DNA from: Bimastos eiseni
Taxonomy: Eukaryota > Annelida > Clitellata > Crassiclitellata > Lumbricidae
DNA: 64,000 nucleotides
Assembly: GCA_959347315.1 (NCBI GenBank)
Contig: OY365809.1
Location: 43,698,568 to 43,762,567, forward strand
Reading direction: 5' to 3'
The notes under the pieces are model-generated. The model saw nothing but the letters and a program-made list of their open reading frames with translations. It had not been told where the DNA came from and made no database searches. Shown one piece after another: positions 10,831 through 23,160 of this stretch (the first letter of the stretch is position 1; the number at the start of each line of letters is the position of its first letter). A program made the position numbers and the translations under genes.

Positions 10831-11789
10831 ACTGATTAATTTCGTTATGAATTATTATGTTGAAAACTTTGGTCGTGATAGCTCTAAATCCACCTTTGAT
10901 CAACTGCGGGGCCGTTTATTGTCCTTAAAACGTTAAAACTAGAAAACCTGTACATTCGTTTGGCATGCAACGAGATTTTTTAAGGTTTCTTGGTTATATT
11001 TTCTAATTTTAACAAATAATTTTCTATTTATTCATTATTATTTAATTATGAGCCTATTGGTGTATGTATTTTGCCGACGATGCGCCATCTGTGATAGCCT
11101 GGTTTGTTATACCAAAGACTCATGGGAACGATGGTTGCAGCCAGCTCTAACCCTAATATGACGTCTATGTCACGTTTAGTATAAATGCTCAATCTTAGTA
11201 GCTGAATGTGTAGTCGCTGCTTACAAAGACGTTAAACGGCGCAGTAAATTAGTTTTCATTTCTTCCACAATAATTAGTTTATTTACTGACATTAGCTTTA
11301 GCACGAGAGCCCACTTCCCAAAAATTATTATGTGTATCACCCCCAGGTGCTATATATATTTATCATGTTCCAGTAAATCGTAGAACGTTAAATCTTCCTC
11401 ACTACATATGTGTTCATTTTCATATCGAGCGATACAATAACGCTAATTTCACAAACTGTCGGTGAGATTAAATTGTCTTTTTAAAATTATGTGAGTGTAC
11501 AAGTAATCAGAAAATATAGATTTTTATCATTTGTTTCGTGTGTAGCCTAAACCATAGATGCTATGCTTTTGAATGACCTTATCTCACGTCATGAGATAAA
11601 ATCTGTACTGAGATAATAATAATCATCTAGGAAGCGATTTTGTGTTTTCGTTCTGTTAAACTTTATCGCTTTGCTCTTTGGATAACTTTCGTCTGCGATT
11701 CATGACGTATTGGCTGCATTTAAATCCGATTCAGTTTCTTATTCAGACTGTGGTATGTTGCGTATAGCCCTATCTGGTCAAAATGTTAT

Positions 11790-11935
11790 CCATCTGTCTA
11801 TCTGTCTGTCTATCTATCTATCAATCTGTCTGTCTGCCTGACTGACTGTCTGTCTGTCCGGCCATCCATCCATCCATCCATCCATCCATCCATCCATCCA
11901 TCCATCCATCCATCCATCCATCCATCCATCCATCG
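11790..11935. repeat. (TCTA/TCTG)n then (CCAT)n microsatellite
   Basis: TCTA/TCTG units (about 11790-11858) are followed by an almost perfect CCAT array (about 11862-11935, some 18 units). Another TCTG/TCCA cluster follows at 11980-12085. Confidence 0.9.
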
Positions 11936-12186
11936 CTCAATCGATTATTCTATTGATATATCTGTGTATCTACGACCGTTCTATCTGTCTTTCTTTCTGT
12001 CTGTGTCCGTCCGTCCTTCCATCCATCCAATCATACATTCCTCTATCTATATGTCTGTGTATTCGTCTGTCTGTCTATCGGTCGGTCTCTTACCTGTATC
12101 TTCCACTTTCTCCTCGTGTTTTACTGTTTCATATGTCCTTTACTTCTAGTTTCTTTCTCTATCTTTTGTTTAATACAATATCTAAT

Positions 12187-12232
12187 TATATATATATATA
12201 TATGTATAATATATATATATATATATATAATC
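12187..12232. repeat. (TA)n/(ATAT) microsatellite
   Basis: AT dinucleotide runs with a single GTATAA interruption. Confidence 0.85.
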
Positions 12233-12909
12233 AGATTTTTTCATTGAAGTAAGCCACACAAAGGTTTACACTGTTCCCTGAAAGTGCCCGCAGTCTTGAA
12301 AGTTCAACAAGATTTCCTCTTACACCAGAGTTAAGCAGCTCGGACTTCAAAGGAAGCGAAGGCGCCACACAGATTCGAAAACAATATTGCAGAAAAGTTA
12401 GAAAACGATACTAAACCGTGGCAGCGGTGCACATGGTAGAGCAACATGCGTGGCAGAGGTCGTTACAGAGAGAGTCGGGGCTGCAGCTGTACGGATGTCC
12501 CGGGAGTATACAATCAATTTACCAGACCCAATACTCGGCATTATCTCTTTTCCCTTCACTTGCGAGAACAGGCGCACGTTCAACTCGCAGAAGAGCAACC
12601 CGGAGTCAACACGAACACGCCCCTCATGTAATAGACGCAATAAATTAAACTAATTTTGGCATTTGTCTAAATCATACCAGTCGCAAAACATAAGCCAGAG
12701 GCAACAGCACGTTTATTTCAAACAGAAGCCCAGGTTTTTGTGAATCGCTTTGCTGATAACTATTATAAATAGAAGCTCATATATCTGTGTGTTCGGGTGG
12801 GTGCGCTCGTGTGCCTGACGTCACTGATAATATAGTCTACTGCTTTATTTATTAAAAAAATAAATTTGCAATGTTTCGTTTAACTTCAGTCAACTTCGTA
12901 CCCTTAGAT

Positions 12910-13219
12910 CAGGTGTGTCAAACATTGCTGTAATGGCGGGCCAGTATCAATATTTTCCAGCAAGTGGGGGCGTTCCAGAGTGCCGAAGGCGCATGAGGAA
13001 AATGGGGTAGGGGTCTCAGACAAACAGTTGGAACTACGCTTTGAAAACGTGTTTCAGATATACATTATCAATTACTGACATCACAGAAAGCTCACAAAGC
13101 CTTAAAATGACACATTAGACCTTTCAATCTCAATTATATTGTCTTCAGCCAAGGCTTCCGTGGGTCAGAAATATATCGTCGGCGGGTTAAGCTCACGGGC
13201 CGGCTCTTTGACACCCCTG
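12910..13219. mobile_element. non-autonomous hAT element, copy 1
   Basis: The left end CAGGTGTGTCAAA and the right end TTTGACACCCCTG are inverted repeats (11 of 12 matching). They are flanked by a near-perfect 8-bp duplication, CCTTAGAT (12902-12909) and CCTTCGAT (13220-13227). Length is 310 bp, with no transposase frame. An 8-bp target duplication with CAGGGGTGTCAAA-type ends is typical of hAT elements. A second copy lies at 51680-51999. Confidence 0.85.
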
Positions 13220-13559
13220 CCTTCGATCAGGAGGTTAATTAACGATAGGTTGATTAATTAAATAATATCGCAATATGATTTCAGAGGCAATTCCAGTATC
13301 ATTCGCATTTCTGATTTTTGATTTTTTTAAAATAAATAAAAATTACTGTTTCACTTGACCAGAAAGTCACAAGATCAAATACTGCATCATCTGTCAGTCG
13401 GTATCCTACAAACGAGGCTGTAAAATATTGGGTTTTATTTCAAGAAAGTTTCTAGGTTTGTACTATGATTCTTAGATTTTTAGGTTATTTTTCACGCTTT
13501 TTGCATTTTCAATTTTAACGTACACGCAGTCGCATGCCAGACACAAAATGAAGGAGGAC

Positions 13560-13700
13560 ATCCCTTACATTAATTCTAGTCCCCCCTCCTCTCCGTGGAA
13601 TGAACTTCCGTCTGCTCTTCGCTCTATGCCATCTTCTCTTGTGGCTTCTCTGCCGCTATCTCTCACCTCGAAACCTTTCGTTTCTCTAGGGTTACAACAC
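13560..13700 (+). mobile_element. 3' tail of a non-LTR retrotransposon (decayed)
   Basis: The translation around 13595 reads PWNELPSALRSMPSS..., the W-N-x-L-P-x-x-L-R signature found at the C-terminus of CR1/L2-like ORF2 proteins. Only this tail is present; no reverse transcriptase is seen. Confidence 0.6.
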
Positions 13701-13734
13701 TTTGCGAGCGCTTCTAAAGAGCCTTTTTGTAGTA

Positions 13735-13935
13735 GTAGATGCAGTTTAACGACACTGTGATAACATAGATCATTATGGTCGCCCTTCTGCTTTACCAGGC
13801 TTGGGACTGGCACTATCAGAGTATTCTTTGTTGAAGGAGTAGGAGTGGTTTCAGTTTAATGACGATGTGCGGTAACACAAATCATTAGCGTCGCCCCTCC
13901 TTTATCCTGGCTTGGGACTGGCACTATCAGAGCGC
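13735..13935 (-). repeat. two tandem copies of the ~90-bp dispersed repeat (family A)
   Basis: Copies at about 13738-13824 and 13853-13933 are both in minus orientation and end in CTTGGGACTGGCACTATCAGAG on the + strand. Family A on its own + strand runs from CACTCTGACAGTGCCAGTCC through GGAGGAGGGCGACGCT to AGCGTCGTTAAACTG. See the finding for all copies. Confidence 0.85.
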
Positions 13936-14099
13936 AGACAGTGGTGGAGCGGATGCATTATTATCGTATTCAGACCGTTGTATGTATACGTGTACGAAGC
14001 ACTAAGCTGCCTGTACGTCGCTTGTATGGATAAACACGATGCACAATTGTACACGCGTTAATATACGGATGTGTGTTTGGCCGTGCAAATACGAATTAC

Positions 14100-14150
14100 A
14101 TTGGTTGAGCGGTTAAAGCATTGACCCTGCACTTGATTCGTCTTCTGCAT
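14100..14150 (+). mobile_element. tRNA-like SINE head (fragment)
   Basis: TGGTTGAGCGGTTAAAGCAT resembles a tRNA A-box region (GGTTGAGCGGTTAAAGC), followed by GCACTTGATTCG in the B-box position. It runs straight into a pyrimidine tract. Fragmentary. Confidence 0.4.
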
Positions 14151-14159
14151 CTGCCAACA

Positions 14160-14880
14160 ACCATCGTATCCTCCTAAACTATTCTTCCGTCGTTCATCCT
14201 CTGTCCTCCTCTTCATTCTCTTACGTCATTGCTTTCGTTTTCCTCTGTCTACTAAGCTTACTCCTTAGTTCTTCTTATGCTTTCTTTCTCCTCCAACCTC
14301 CTCTCCTATCTTCCTCATCCTTCTCTTCCTTCTTCCACTCCTCCTTCGTCCTTCTAATACATACTTTCTCCTCCAACCTCCTCCTCCTCCCTTATGCTTA
14401 ATACTCTTCTTTCTCCTTCCATTCCTCAATTCTCACTTATCCACCTACTTTCTTCTCCTACTCAGTCTTCCATATTTCTTCCCCTGCCTCCTACTTCTCC
14501 TACTCAATGCCACCCTCTCTTTAGTCTCCTCTTCTTCCACATCTTCTTCTTCTTTTTCCTAGTCCTTCTACTTTTCATCTTCTTCATCCTCTCCACTTTC
14601 TCTGCGCCTCCTCCTTCTCTTCCTCCTCCTCTACCTTCTCAAACCTCTCCTCTTCATCTTCCTTCCCGTTCAACTCTCCCTCCTCCTCCTCCTCCTCTCC
14701 CTCCCCTCCCTCCTCCTTCTCCTCTCCCTCCCCTCCCTCCTCCTTCTCCTCTCCCTCCTCTCCATCCTCCTCCTCTCCATCCTCCTCCTCTCCATCCTCC
14801 TCCTTTCCATCCTCCTCCTCTCCATCCTCCTCCTCTCCATCCTCCTCCTCCTCCTCCTTCTACATACTTCTCTTTTTCTC
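14160..14880. repeat. polypyrimidine tract with 15-bp and 24-27-bp minisatellites
   Basis: About 700 bases are nearly all C/T on the + strand. At 14757-14860 a unit CTCTCCATCCTCCTC (15 bp) repeats about six to seven times. Just before it a CTCCCCTCCCTCCTCCTTCT unit repeats twice. The proline/leucine-rich frame across it is a repeat translation. Confidence 0.85.
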
Positions 14881-15524
14881 TACGCCGCAGAGATTGTTGA
14901 GTTTATCACACAAAAGGCGCACACGCCTAGGTCGCTCGCATCTGCACGTACGAAATGATAACGCTGCTCCTGCTTCTGCCGCTGCAACTAGCACTCCTGC
15001 CGCAGATGCTACGCCGGCTGAGGACAAGGGCTTAGCAGTGCCCGCTTCAGCGATGGACGCCAGCGCTGTTAATGGCGTCCATCGTCAAGCCAAGAGATCG
15101 CAACGCCAGGCCTCGTATATGTATACGGGCAGCGGGAATATCTTTCGACGCTGGTTACGTCCGTTCGCTATATGGCGCTATATAAATGTTCCGTTTCTCA
15201 TGCTTCTTTTTATGTCCCGTGTTTATTGCCTCTGCTTGGTTTCCCGTTGGGCGCTGGGAACGCTTGTCGGAGAAATTGGAGAGCAGTTAATTCGTGCATC
15301 AATCGGTATGGTCTGTTTGACTTTTGGCCCTCGTTGATACTCCCGTTTGCAGTATTCGGTACCGGTCACTCTTCTGCACTCTGATTGGCGGTTGCTGCAC
15401 GACGTCACTGAGCGACGGTTCCAGAAGGGTTCTGAGGGGTAGGGCGGACAGGGGCCTCGGGTCAAGGCCATCTGATTAATTATTAATATTACGTCATTGC
15501 ATTTGTTTTTATCCACTGCTTGCA

Positions 15525-15620
15525 CTCTGACAGCGCAAGTCCAAAGCGTGGATAAAGAAGGAGGGCGACGGTAATGAGCTGTGTTATCACACAGTGCCGT
15601 TAAACTTAAACTACACAACT
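15525..15620 (+). repeat. dispersed repeat family A copy
   Basis: It reads GCACTCTGACAGCGCAAGTC, then GGAGGGCGACGGTAATGA, then CACAGTGCCGTTAAAC and an ACT-rich tail. Family A, plus orientation. Confidence 0.85.
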
Positions 15621-16300
15621 TCATCCCTCGAGTCCTATACAGAACTCTTAGGTAGAATCTTGCTTTGTAAATCCGTAAATATAATAGAATAGAATTCTCG
15701 CATTTATTATAATTTATTATTATCTTAAATTCTATTGAATTAGACTAAACAACTAACATAGGCCTATTGTAATGGTTTACGGAGTGACATTCTGTGTATA
15801 TCAATTAATAAAGGAATATTTATTATAATCATGCCCTACTTACTCATCGTTTACTTCTTAATGGTGTGGTGCACATCCGGTGTAAATATCAAATGGGCGC
15901 CATGACAGGTTCGGCCTTCTCTTGAATCTTGTTTCTTTGCATTGCATTGTTTTGTATCATATGCAATTACACTTAATTGTATGTTATAACCTAACGCATG
16001 TTGCTGTAATGTTGAGCGAATCATTGATTATTCTCAGAAGAAAATCGACTCTCGATTCTCTTTGCTCGCATTCCTTTAATTTTAATTCTTTTTATTGTTG
16101 GCTTGAACTCAGTAAGACATCAACATCTCCTTCTGATATTATACTCTTCAATACATTCCATGTAAACCTTTCAATCCTGGACAGCGCCTCTCTGTCAGTT
16201 GGTTGTTTTTCTAAATAAAGGACGTCGTAAAACTGGAGATGTCGTCGTCGTCGTTGGAAGGACAACCTCAGGTGCAACGAGAACAGCAACAACAGGACAA
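15620..16300. other. no gene seen
   Basis: A/T-rich sequence with short open frames and no recognisable motif. A small CAA/CGTCGT cluster lies near 16240-16300. Confidence 0.4.
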
Positions 16301-16304
16301 CATC

Positions 16305-16710
16305 ATAATATTATATAGACATGTTATATAGAGACATAGATTTAGATTATATATAGATTATATGTTATATATATATTTATATTATATTTATTTATTTTAT
16401 ATCTATAAAGAGAAATTATTAATGTATGTATATATAGATATATATTATATATACTGAGTGCCATATATAAAAGAGAAAGATTTAGAATATATATATATAT
16501 AATGATATACGGTTGCATATAAAACCGTTTCTCCTAAGAGATCATCACTACCTCCAGAGGAAAGTTTTAACAACTGAGACAAGACTGCCAAATACATTTC
16601 TATTACATTATATAATATATATATATGTCTGTATATATTATATATATAATATATTATATATATATATGTCTATATATATTAGATATATAATATATTATAT
16701 ATATATAATA
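16305..16710. repeat. TATA-rich degenerate array
   Basis: About 400 bases of TATA/ATAT with interspersed TTATATAGA. At 16610-16710 a unit like ATATATATATGTCTRTATATATTA repeats. Confidence 0.75.
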
Positions 16711-16796
16711 GAAATGTTTGTATTCGTGGATAGGAAGAAGGAGAGGAGTGGGAGTATGTCTTTAGTTCGGTCGGTGCATAAGAGTGTATTCAACGT

Positions 16797-16838
16797 GGGT
16801 GCTCTCTCTCTCTCTCTCTCTCTCTCTCACGCTGTCTC

Positions 16839-16880
<42 letters not shown>

Positions 16881-16885
16881 GTTTT
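16797..16885. repeat. (CT)n then (GTCT)n microsatellite
   Basis: A CT run at about 16801-16828 is followed, after GCTGTCTC, by about nine GTCT units. Confidence 0.9.
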
Positions 16886-17004
16886 CTCTTTCTCTCTCCC
16901 ATCACTCTCTTCTCCGTCTGTTTGTATGGAGATATTCCTAGATCATTTACCTCCAATTATATTGGCATGTTGCCGACGGACGCCTTTGTATTTTTAGTAA
17001 TCTT

Positions 17005-18060
17005 CTACTATCCTCTTCCTCCTCCTACTTCCTCCTTCTTCTTGTTGTGCTCTTCCTCCATCTCCTCGTGCTCTTCCTCCTCCTCTTTTTTTCTCTTCCT
17101 CTTCCTCCACCTCTTCCTCCTCCTCCTTCTCTTCGTCCACTTCCTCTTCCACTTCCCCTTCCTTTTTATCCTCCTCTTCCTTCTCCTTGTCTTCTCGAAA
17201 GTAGGGTGCACATCTTCCTCCTTACCTTCCACTCGTCACCTTCTTCCGCGTTCTTTTCCATCATCGTCTCAATCCTTTCCATCCTCTTCTCCATCCTCCA
17301 TTCCATCACATTTTTCATACTCTTCGTCTCTGTGCTCCTCCTCCTCCTCTTCTTCCTCTTCCTACCCGTCTTGTTTTCCACCTTATCCCTTTCCTCTTCA
17401 ACCACTACGTATTCTATCTGTTCCTCGTCGTCGTCTGTTTCATCCTCCCCTATCATTGGCTCCTGCCATTAAATTCATCTGCCCTTTTTCCTCCACCTGC
17501 ATCTCCTCTTCGTCCTCCTCCTCCTCCCATCACTATTCCTCCTGCCTCTCCTGTTCCTCCTTCACTGATCAATCTCGTTTACGTTCAATCCCCTCTACAG
17601 TTTATCCCTCTTACTGATTTTCCTATTGTCATTCCTCCTGCATCTGCTCCCTCATTGCTTAGCCCTCCATCTCCTTTTCTCATACTATCTCTCTTCCTTT
17701 CTCCATCAACGTCACTCTATTCCTCATATTACCCTTCTTATTACTTCTCTTTGTCTCTTTATTACTCTTGTTTCCCCTTTTCCATTTTCTCATCCTGTTC
17801 TCCCTCCTCTTTCCTCTCCTCCTCCTCTTGCTCCTTCTTCATACTCTCTATTTCCTCTTCCATATTTGCCGCCATTCCTCCTATTCTTCCTGCTCCTTCA
17901 TACTCCTCATTTCCAATTTCTTCTCTCGTATTCTTCTTTTTCTGCCTCCTGCTCTTCCTGCTCCTTCATACTCCTCGTTTCCTCCTTCTATTCACCTCCT
18001 CCTTCTCCTCTTTCTACTTTCCTCCTTTTCTGCTTCCTCGTCCTTCTCTTCTTCCAATGT
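17005..18060. repeat. ~1-kb polypyrimidine tract
   Basis: CCT, CTT and TTC triplets dominate the + strand for about a kilobase. Long leucine/serine-rich forward frames and K/E/R-rich reverse frames are translations of the tract. Confidence 0.85.
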
Positions 18061-18269
18061 CCATCTGACTCGTGCGAATCTCGTCCGATTATTTATGTGG
18101 GCAACATAACGTCGCTCATGTTTTATGCAGCTCTACGTTGCGTATGTTTCGTAAACAACGCATGCACCTGCCGCAGGAAATCGGACAGACTGCACCTGTA
18201 CAGTGCATAGGTGCACCGATTGTGTTAAGCACGCCCCACACATCCAAGTATTTACAACAGTCTCACCAA

Positions 18270-18495
18270 TGCACGAATGTAGGTTGGCATAGTACATTGG
18301 CTCTGTCCGCACATTTATTATGTTCCGCAAATGTAAGCATGTAGGTTGGCATAGCCTGTTGACTATTTTAGGCACATTTAGGCCTACACGTTCTGCATAT
18401 ATGTACGAATGTGCGCATGTAGGTTGGCACAGCATGTTAACTCTGTTCGCACATTAACTTGTTCCACAGATATACCAATGTATGAATGTAGGCTG
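18270..18495. repeat. ~70-bp satellite-like tandem repeat, about 3.3 units
   Basis: Units begin with (A/C)ATGTAGGTTGGCA(T/C)AG at about 18277, 18338 and 18416, with a truncated GAATGTAGGCTGCA at 18485. Between them run TTGACTCTGTCCGCACATT and TTGTTCCGCAAATRTA-like sequence. Confidence 0.75.
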
Positions 18496-18499
18496 CATT

Positions 18500-19640
18500 T
18501 ACTGGTGGCCATGCTAAGACAGGGCGACGCGGCTTCTGCAAATAAGAGAGATTCGGAACCTCGGAGATCCACCACCGCAACCATCAGACCTGATGAGATC
18601 TACCAGCTAAATAGATGTTTTATTTAAAAACTCAACCATACACACCTTGTTTCACACGTTTTATGCTCATCTGAATAGCCAGTGGCGACTCTGCCTGTTG
18701 TTGATTCGCTACCTATCCTGACTTAGGCTTAATTCAGTTTTTAATTTGTAAATATATGGAGATCCGGCACCGAGAAATTTAACCACTGGTATAAATGTAT
18801 ACACGTATTAATACATTAATATATTAATGTGTAAATATATTACTGTATTAATGTATCACTATTAATGTATTTATCTAAACATTTCTGTAACCACCAATCA
18901 TTTGACGTGACAGGATAATGAAAAATCATTGTACGGTAATTTGTACACATTGTAGTTCAACTTCAGGCAATCAGATCTCTCAACAACTCTGTCTTCAAAA
19001 GTAATCACCGGTTATAATTATTGTCAACACTTAACCAACTTCAAATTCAATCCTCATAGTTCGTCAACCGCGTCATACAGCCTCCTCCTCGAAACTTTGG
19101 CAAGTTGGCAACGACATTAATTTTCGACAGCGAACTGGTAATTTGCAGTCTCTTCCTAATCCGAAGGTCGTGAAGAGCCTCTTCTGACGCCGTAGGAGTC
19201 TCTCAATTGAAGCCGAAGCCTTCAGACGAGAACCAACCTAAGTGCTCTTTACCAGATCCGACTCCACGATTCAATGCACACAATGCGGTACCATTAGGGC
19301 TGCATTGAAAGCCAGCTAACCATCTAACACGGTATGCGTTAGTATACGTGGCATGCACCAACGCCACGTTGCCATAGTAGTCTAGGAATTTCTATTGCGC
19401 CAATTTTTCGTAATTGTTACTGTGGTCGCAGGATTATATAGCGTCACTTCGGAAGGAATACAATTCGAGGTACTGAGGACACGACCTCAAAAAAGCGACG
19501 ATCGATTATAACGGATTCAAATAGCTTACGAAAACGAGGCCTAGGAAGGCAAAACACATGTAGCCCAATCATTATCATTTTTATTTTTCAAGAAATATAT
19601 ATACATTGGAACATTAAACACATGCAATTTAACAAACTAT
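18500..19640. other. no gene seen
   Basis: Mixed A/T-rich sequence with a small ATTAATGTAT cluster near 18800-18870. There is no coding or RNA signal I can support. Confidence 0.4.
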
Positions 19641-19862
19641 ATATATAAACATATAGTTGTGTATCTATATATATAATGTATATGTATTATGTTTAATGAA
19701 TGTTATATATATGTAATATATATATACACACATATATATATATGTAATATATATATACACACATATATATATGTGTATATATATCATATATATATGTGTA
19801 TATATATATCATATATATATATATATATGTGTGTGTGTATCATATATATATATATATATAAC
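19640..19862. repeat. TATA/ATAC tandem array with ~35-bp higher-order unit
   Basis: AT dinucleotides are interrupted regularly by TGTAATATATATATACACAC and GTGTATATATATCATATA blocks that repeat two to three times. The array contains many self-complementary stretches. Confidence 0.8.
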
Positions 19863-20094
19863 ATCCAATTTCATGGTCAGACTTAAGTGGATCCCAGTGG
19901 CACTTTCTGGCGTGAGTTGCTGCTGCCTTTGCCATTTTTCTCTGTGCCAAAAGAACGGAGGATCGGACGAATCAGCCATCTGGTGAGAGGTTATTAATGT
20001 CCTCAGCTAAAGCATCGGCTCATCTGGTCACGTGGTCAGGGCAAGGTCGATGGAACTGCGCATGCGCTGCGGAGTATATCATGTACGGAGACAA

Positions 20095-20250
20095 CCGAAC
20101 AGACGGGCAGACAGACAAAGAGACCGACAAAGAAAGACAAGCAAGCTGACTGACGAATAGGCGAACGAATGCATAAATGAATGAATGATCGAGAGAGTGA
20201 TTCAATGAGCGAACGAACGAACGAACGAACGGACGAATGAATGAATGCAC
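20095..20250. repeat. GACA and GAAC/GAAT tandem clusters
   Basis: GACAGACAAAGA units occur near 20105-20140, and GAACGAACGAAC to GAATGAATGAATG at about 20208-20248. Confidence 0.7.
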
Positions 20251-20514
20251 AGAAAGAAAACGGATAGTCAGCAACTTTTGTATCGGGCTATACAACGTCC
20301 TCGTCAATTTAATTCCAATCAGCATCACATGATGTATAAGTATGTATATATATGAACCTTCGTAAAGCGCTAAACGGATCTAAAACAAATGCCTCTTAAA
20401 AATTCAAGAAAAATGTCTCTTGTGCTGCCCTCAACGGGAGACTCAGAATTTTTAACGGCAACGAGTTTCAACATAACGGTCCAACGCACGAGAACCAGCA
20501 CGGCCTTCATCATC

Positions 20515-20650
20515 ATTGTCTTCGTCGTTATCATCATAATCATCATTGTCGTCGTCGTCGTCGTCTCATTGTCTTCGTCGTTATCATCATAATCATCATT
20601 GTCGTCATCGTCGTCGTCGTCGTCATCACCAGAGCAGCAGCAGCAGTAGT
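20515..20650. repeat. duplicated ~58-bp trinucleotide-rich unit
   Basis: A block TTGTCTTCGTCGTTATCATC followed by ATAATCATCATTGTCGTC occurs at about 20516 and again at 20570, followed by GTCGTC and CAG runs. Confidence 0.8.
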
Positions 20651-20859
20651 AGCCTCGGGGTCATTGTCCGTTGAGTGAGCGGTGCATTGGCGTAGGAGAG
20701 AACGACGTGCACGGCACAAGAAGTGAATGACCTGATACCGGACGAATATCTACAGCATTCATCATTCACAGATGAAGCATTCAACGGATGACGAACAGAT
20801 GCACAGCAATCGATCGATTGAAATCACTTCGAAGCACACATCTATTCACGACATCCTTT

Positions 20860-21840
20860 TCACTCCCATTCACACTCATTCCATAAATTTTCAACCCTTT
20901 CCTCAATCTCTCCTGCCGTCATTTCTTCCTACCCTCTTTCTCTATTTCCCTCCTTTCCTCTTTCACTAATTCACTCATTCCTTCCTCCATTTCTTCTCTT
21001 CTTTCCCCATTCCACCTTTCCTTCCCTCCTTCCATCATTCACTCCCTCCCTCCTTCCCTCTTTCCAACCATTTCCTCCTTTAATCATTCCCTCCTTCCCT
21101 CCTTTCTTTTTTTCTACTTTCCTATTTTCCCTTCTTTCCTTTTTTCCCTACTTCCCTTTGCTCCCTACTTCCCTGCTCAGTCTCCTTTGTCATGCGTGCG
21201 GTCGGTAGATCGGTCGAACGGCTGCGTTCTGAAAAAAAACGAAACGTCCAAATAGCACGTTCGTCCACTCCAGTCTGTCCCTCCTCTGTGGCCTTCAACC
21301 CCTTCCTCGCCTTCCATCGTCTTCTCCATCTTCTTCTCCCGTCCCGCCTCTCTGCTCTCGTGCCTCTTTTGGGGTTCTTCTCCGCTTCTATTTGTTTCTC
21401 GCGAAGTACTGCAGTCTTGGTTGCTTCCTCCCTCCTCCTGCTGCTCCTCCTCCTCCTCGTCGTCCTCCTCCTCCCAATTCTTCTCTTGTCCTCTCCTATA
21501 GATTTGCCAGATCCTCCATTATTTCCTGCGTCTACTTGTTCTATCATCGTCTCATCCTCTTTCTCCTGCACGACTCACTCTTCTTTCCTTATTCACCCTC
21601 ATTTTCTCCTCCTCCAATTCTCAGAAAATTCTCTTCCTGCTCCTAATCTCCTCCTTCTACTCCTCCTCCTCCTTCTTCGGCTTTCCAGTATTCATCCAAT
21701 ATCTCTTTTCAATCTCCACTCGATGGATTACCCTTCCTTCCCTGCCTTTCTTTTGCATCCTCCTCTCGATATCCTCAGTCCGTGCTGCTTTTCCCTCCCC
21801 AACATCCACCCTCTGCCCTGTGGCAGGACCCGCCTGTAGT
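20860..21840. repeat. polypyrimidine-rich region
   Basis: CCTTCC/CTTTCC units run to about 21180, and after a short break at 21185-21280 CCTCCT/TTCTCC continues to 21830. The 21192-21839 forward frame is a leucine/serine/proline-rich low-complexity translation. Confidence 0.7.
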
Positions 21841-21849
21841 CCTCGACCC

Positions 21850-22035
21850 ATACAGCACAAAGAATAAGCTCTGAGTCGAAATCTGAAAGGGCGCTAAATA
21901 AATGTTTAATTATATTACATTATATCACGTTTTACATACGTATACACCTGTACCCGTAAACAGCACAAAGAATAATCTCTGGGTAGAAGTCTTGAAGGGC
22001 GCTAAATAAATGTTTAATGACATTACATTTTACAA
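21850..22035 (+). repeat. two tandem copies of a LINE-tail-like ~107-bp unit
   Basis: CAGCACAAAGAATAA followed by CTCTGAGTCG/CTCTGGGTAG and GGGCGCTAAATAAATGTTTAAT occurs at 21854 and again at 21960. The CTCTGRGTAG...GGCGCTATATAAATG end is the 3' end shared by the retroelement tails in this window. Confidence 0.75.
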
Positions 22036-22396
22036 CAGATGACTCTTAACGAGACAATTGTTTTATTAATTTGATGATTCTGCTGCGTGTTGTAAAGAGG
22101 GAGGAATGAATGCTTCCTTCTCCTTCTGACAGATCGGTCTTCTGTCATTGAGCCGCGACCCATCTATCTCTGATTCGTCTTAAGCAGAAGAGGTCGGTCT
22201 CAGATTAAACTAGAGCAGGTCAGAAGGTCACGGCAGATAAGTCTCATTAAGTCAAATGGAGTCAAATGAAATCAATGGAGTCAGATGGAGTAGGATGAAG
22301 TCATGCATACATAAATATATGCACATATATAAATAAATACATACGATGTCATTCATACATACATAAAAAATACACATCCATCCATCCATACATCCA

Positions 22397-22552
22397 AGCA
22401 TACATACATACATACATACATACATACATACATACATACAAACATACATACATACATACATACATACATACATACATACATACATACATACGTACGTACA
22501 TACATACATACATACATACATACATACATACATACGTACCTACATACATACA

Positions 22553-22582
<30 letters not shown>
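22397..22582. repeat. (CATA)n microsatellite
   Basis: About 180 bases of CATA units with a few CGTA and CAAA interruptions. The M-Y-V-C reverse frames are repeat translations. Confidence 0.95.
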
Positions 22583-22585
<3 letters not shown>

Positions 22586-23094
22586 TCACACACAAGCATA
22601 ATATGCATGCATGTAAAAAATAGATGCGTGACATCCATAAAACTTTCCTACAAGAGTTATCACAGGATAAAGCTCGGTTAGCTGCATCATCGTTCACCGT
22701 TGCAGCATCATCAACATCATTCATTGTCCGCATCCTCCTCAGCAGTGGCATCAGCGGCGGCAGCAGCAGCAGCATCCGTAGATTTGTCACCGTCAGATGA
22801 TGAGAACGATACGCTAAGATGAACATAGATGCATCGTCGTCAAATTATCGAATATCTACAAATCATCTTTCGGATCCACTTTCTCTCTCTTGGCCCTGAC
22901 ACGAAACAAGGGATTAGTTCCATCTCCTCTTCATCCTCCTCCTCCTCTCCCGATGGTAGCATACTTTGTTTATCGAAGTGGTCACTCGCTTGCTATAACG
23001 CTCTACAAGTCAGTCTACAGTAACTCATGTAGTGTAAAGTAAAGTAAGCTAATGTAAAGCAATGCAGTCCATTGTACTGTGATGTGGTGTAATG

Positions 23095-23160
23095 TAAAAA
23101 TATTTTATGTTTATATAGCGCCTTTTGAATTCTTCGAAGGCGTTACTTTCATGGACGGAC
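23095..23160 (-). mobile_element. LINE/SINE 3'-end fragment, minus orientation
   Basis: TTTATATAGCGCCTTTTGAA is the reverse complement of the GGCGCTATATAAA end shared by the retroelement tails here. The surrounding 22830-23640 shows no gene. Confidence 0.5.

Noticed and set aside
14894..15337. 147-codon frame with dibasic KR and RR sites resembling a neuropeptide precursor
   Set aside because: The frame begins at TTG not ATG, runs out of a pyrimidine tract, has no signal peptide at its start and no repeated peptide; the dibasic sites look accidental.
22252..22826. Reverse frames rich in MYVC
   Set aside because: Translation of the CATA microsatellite.
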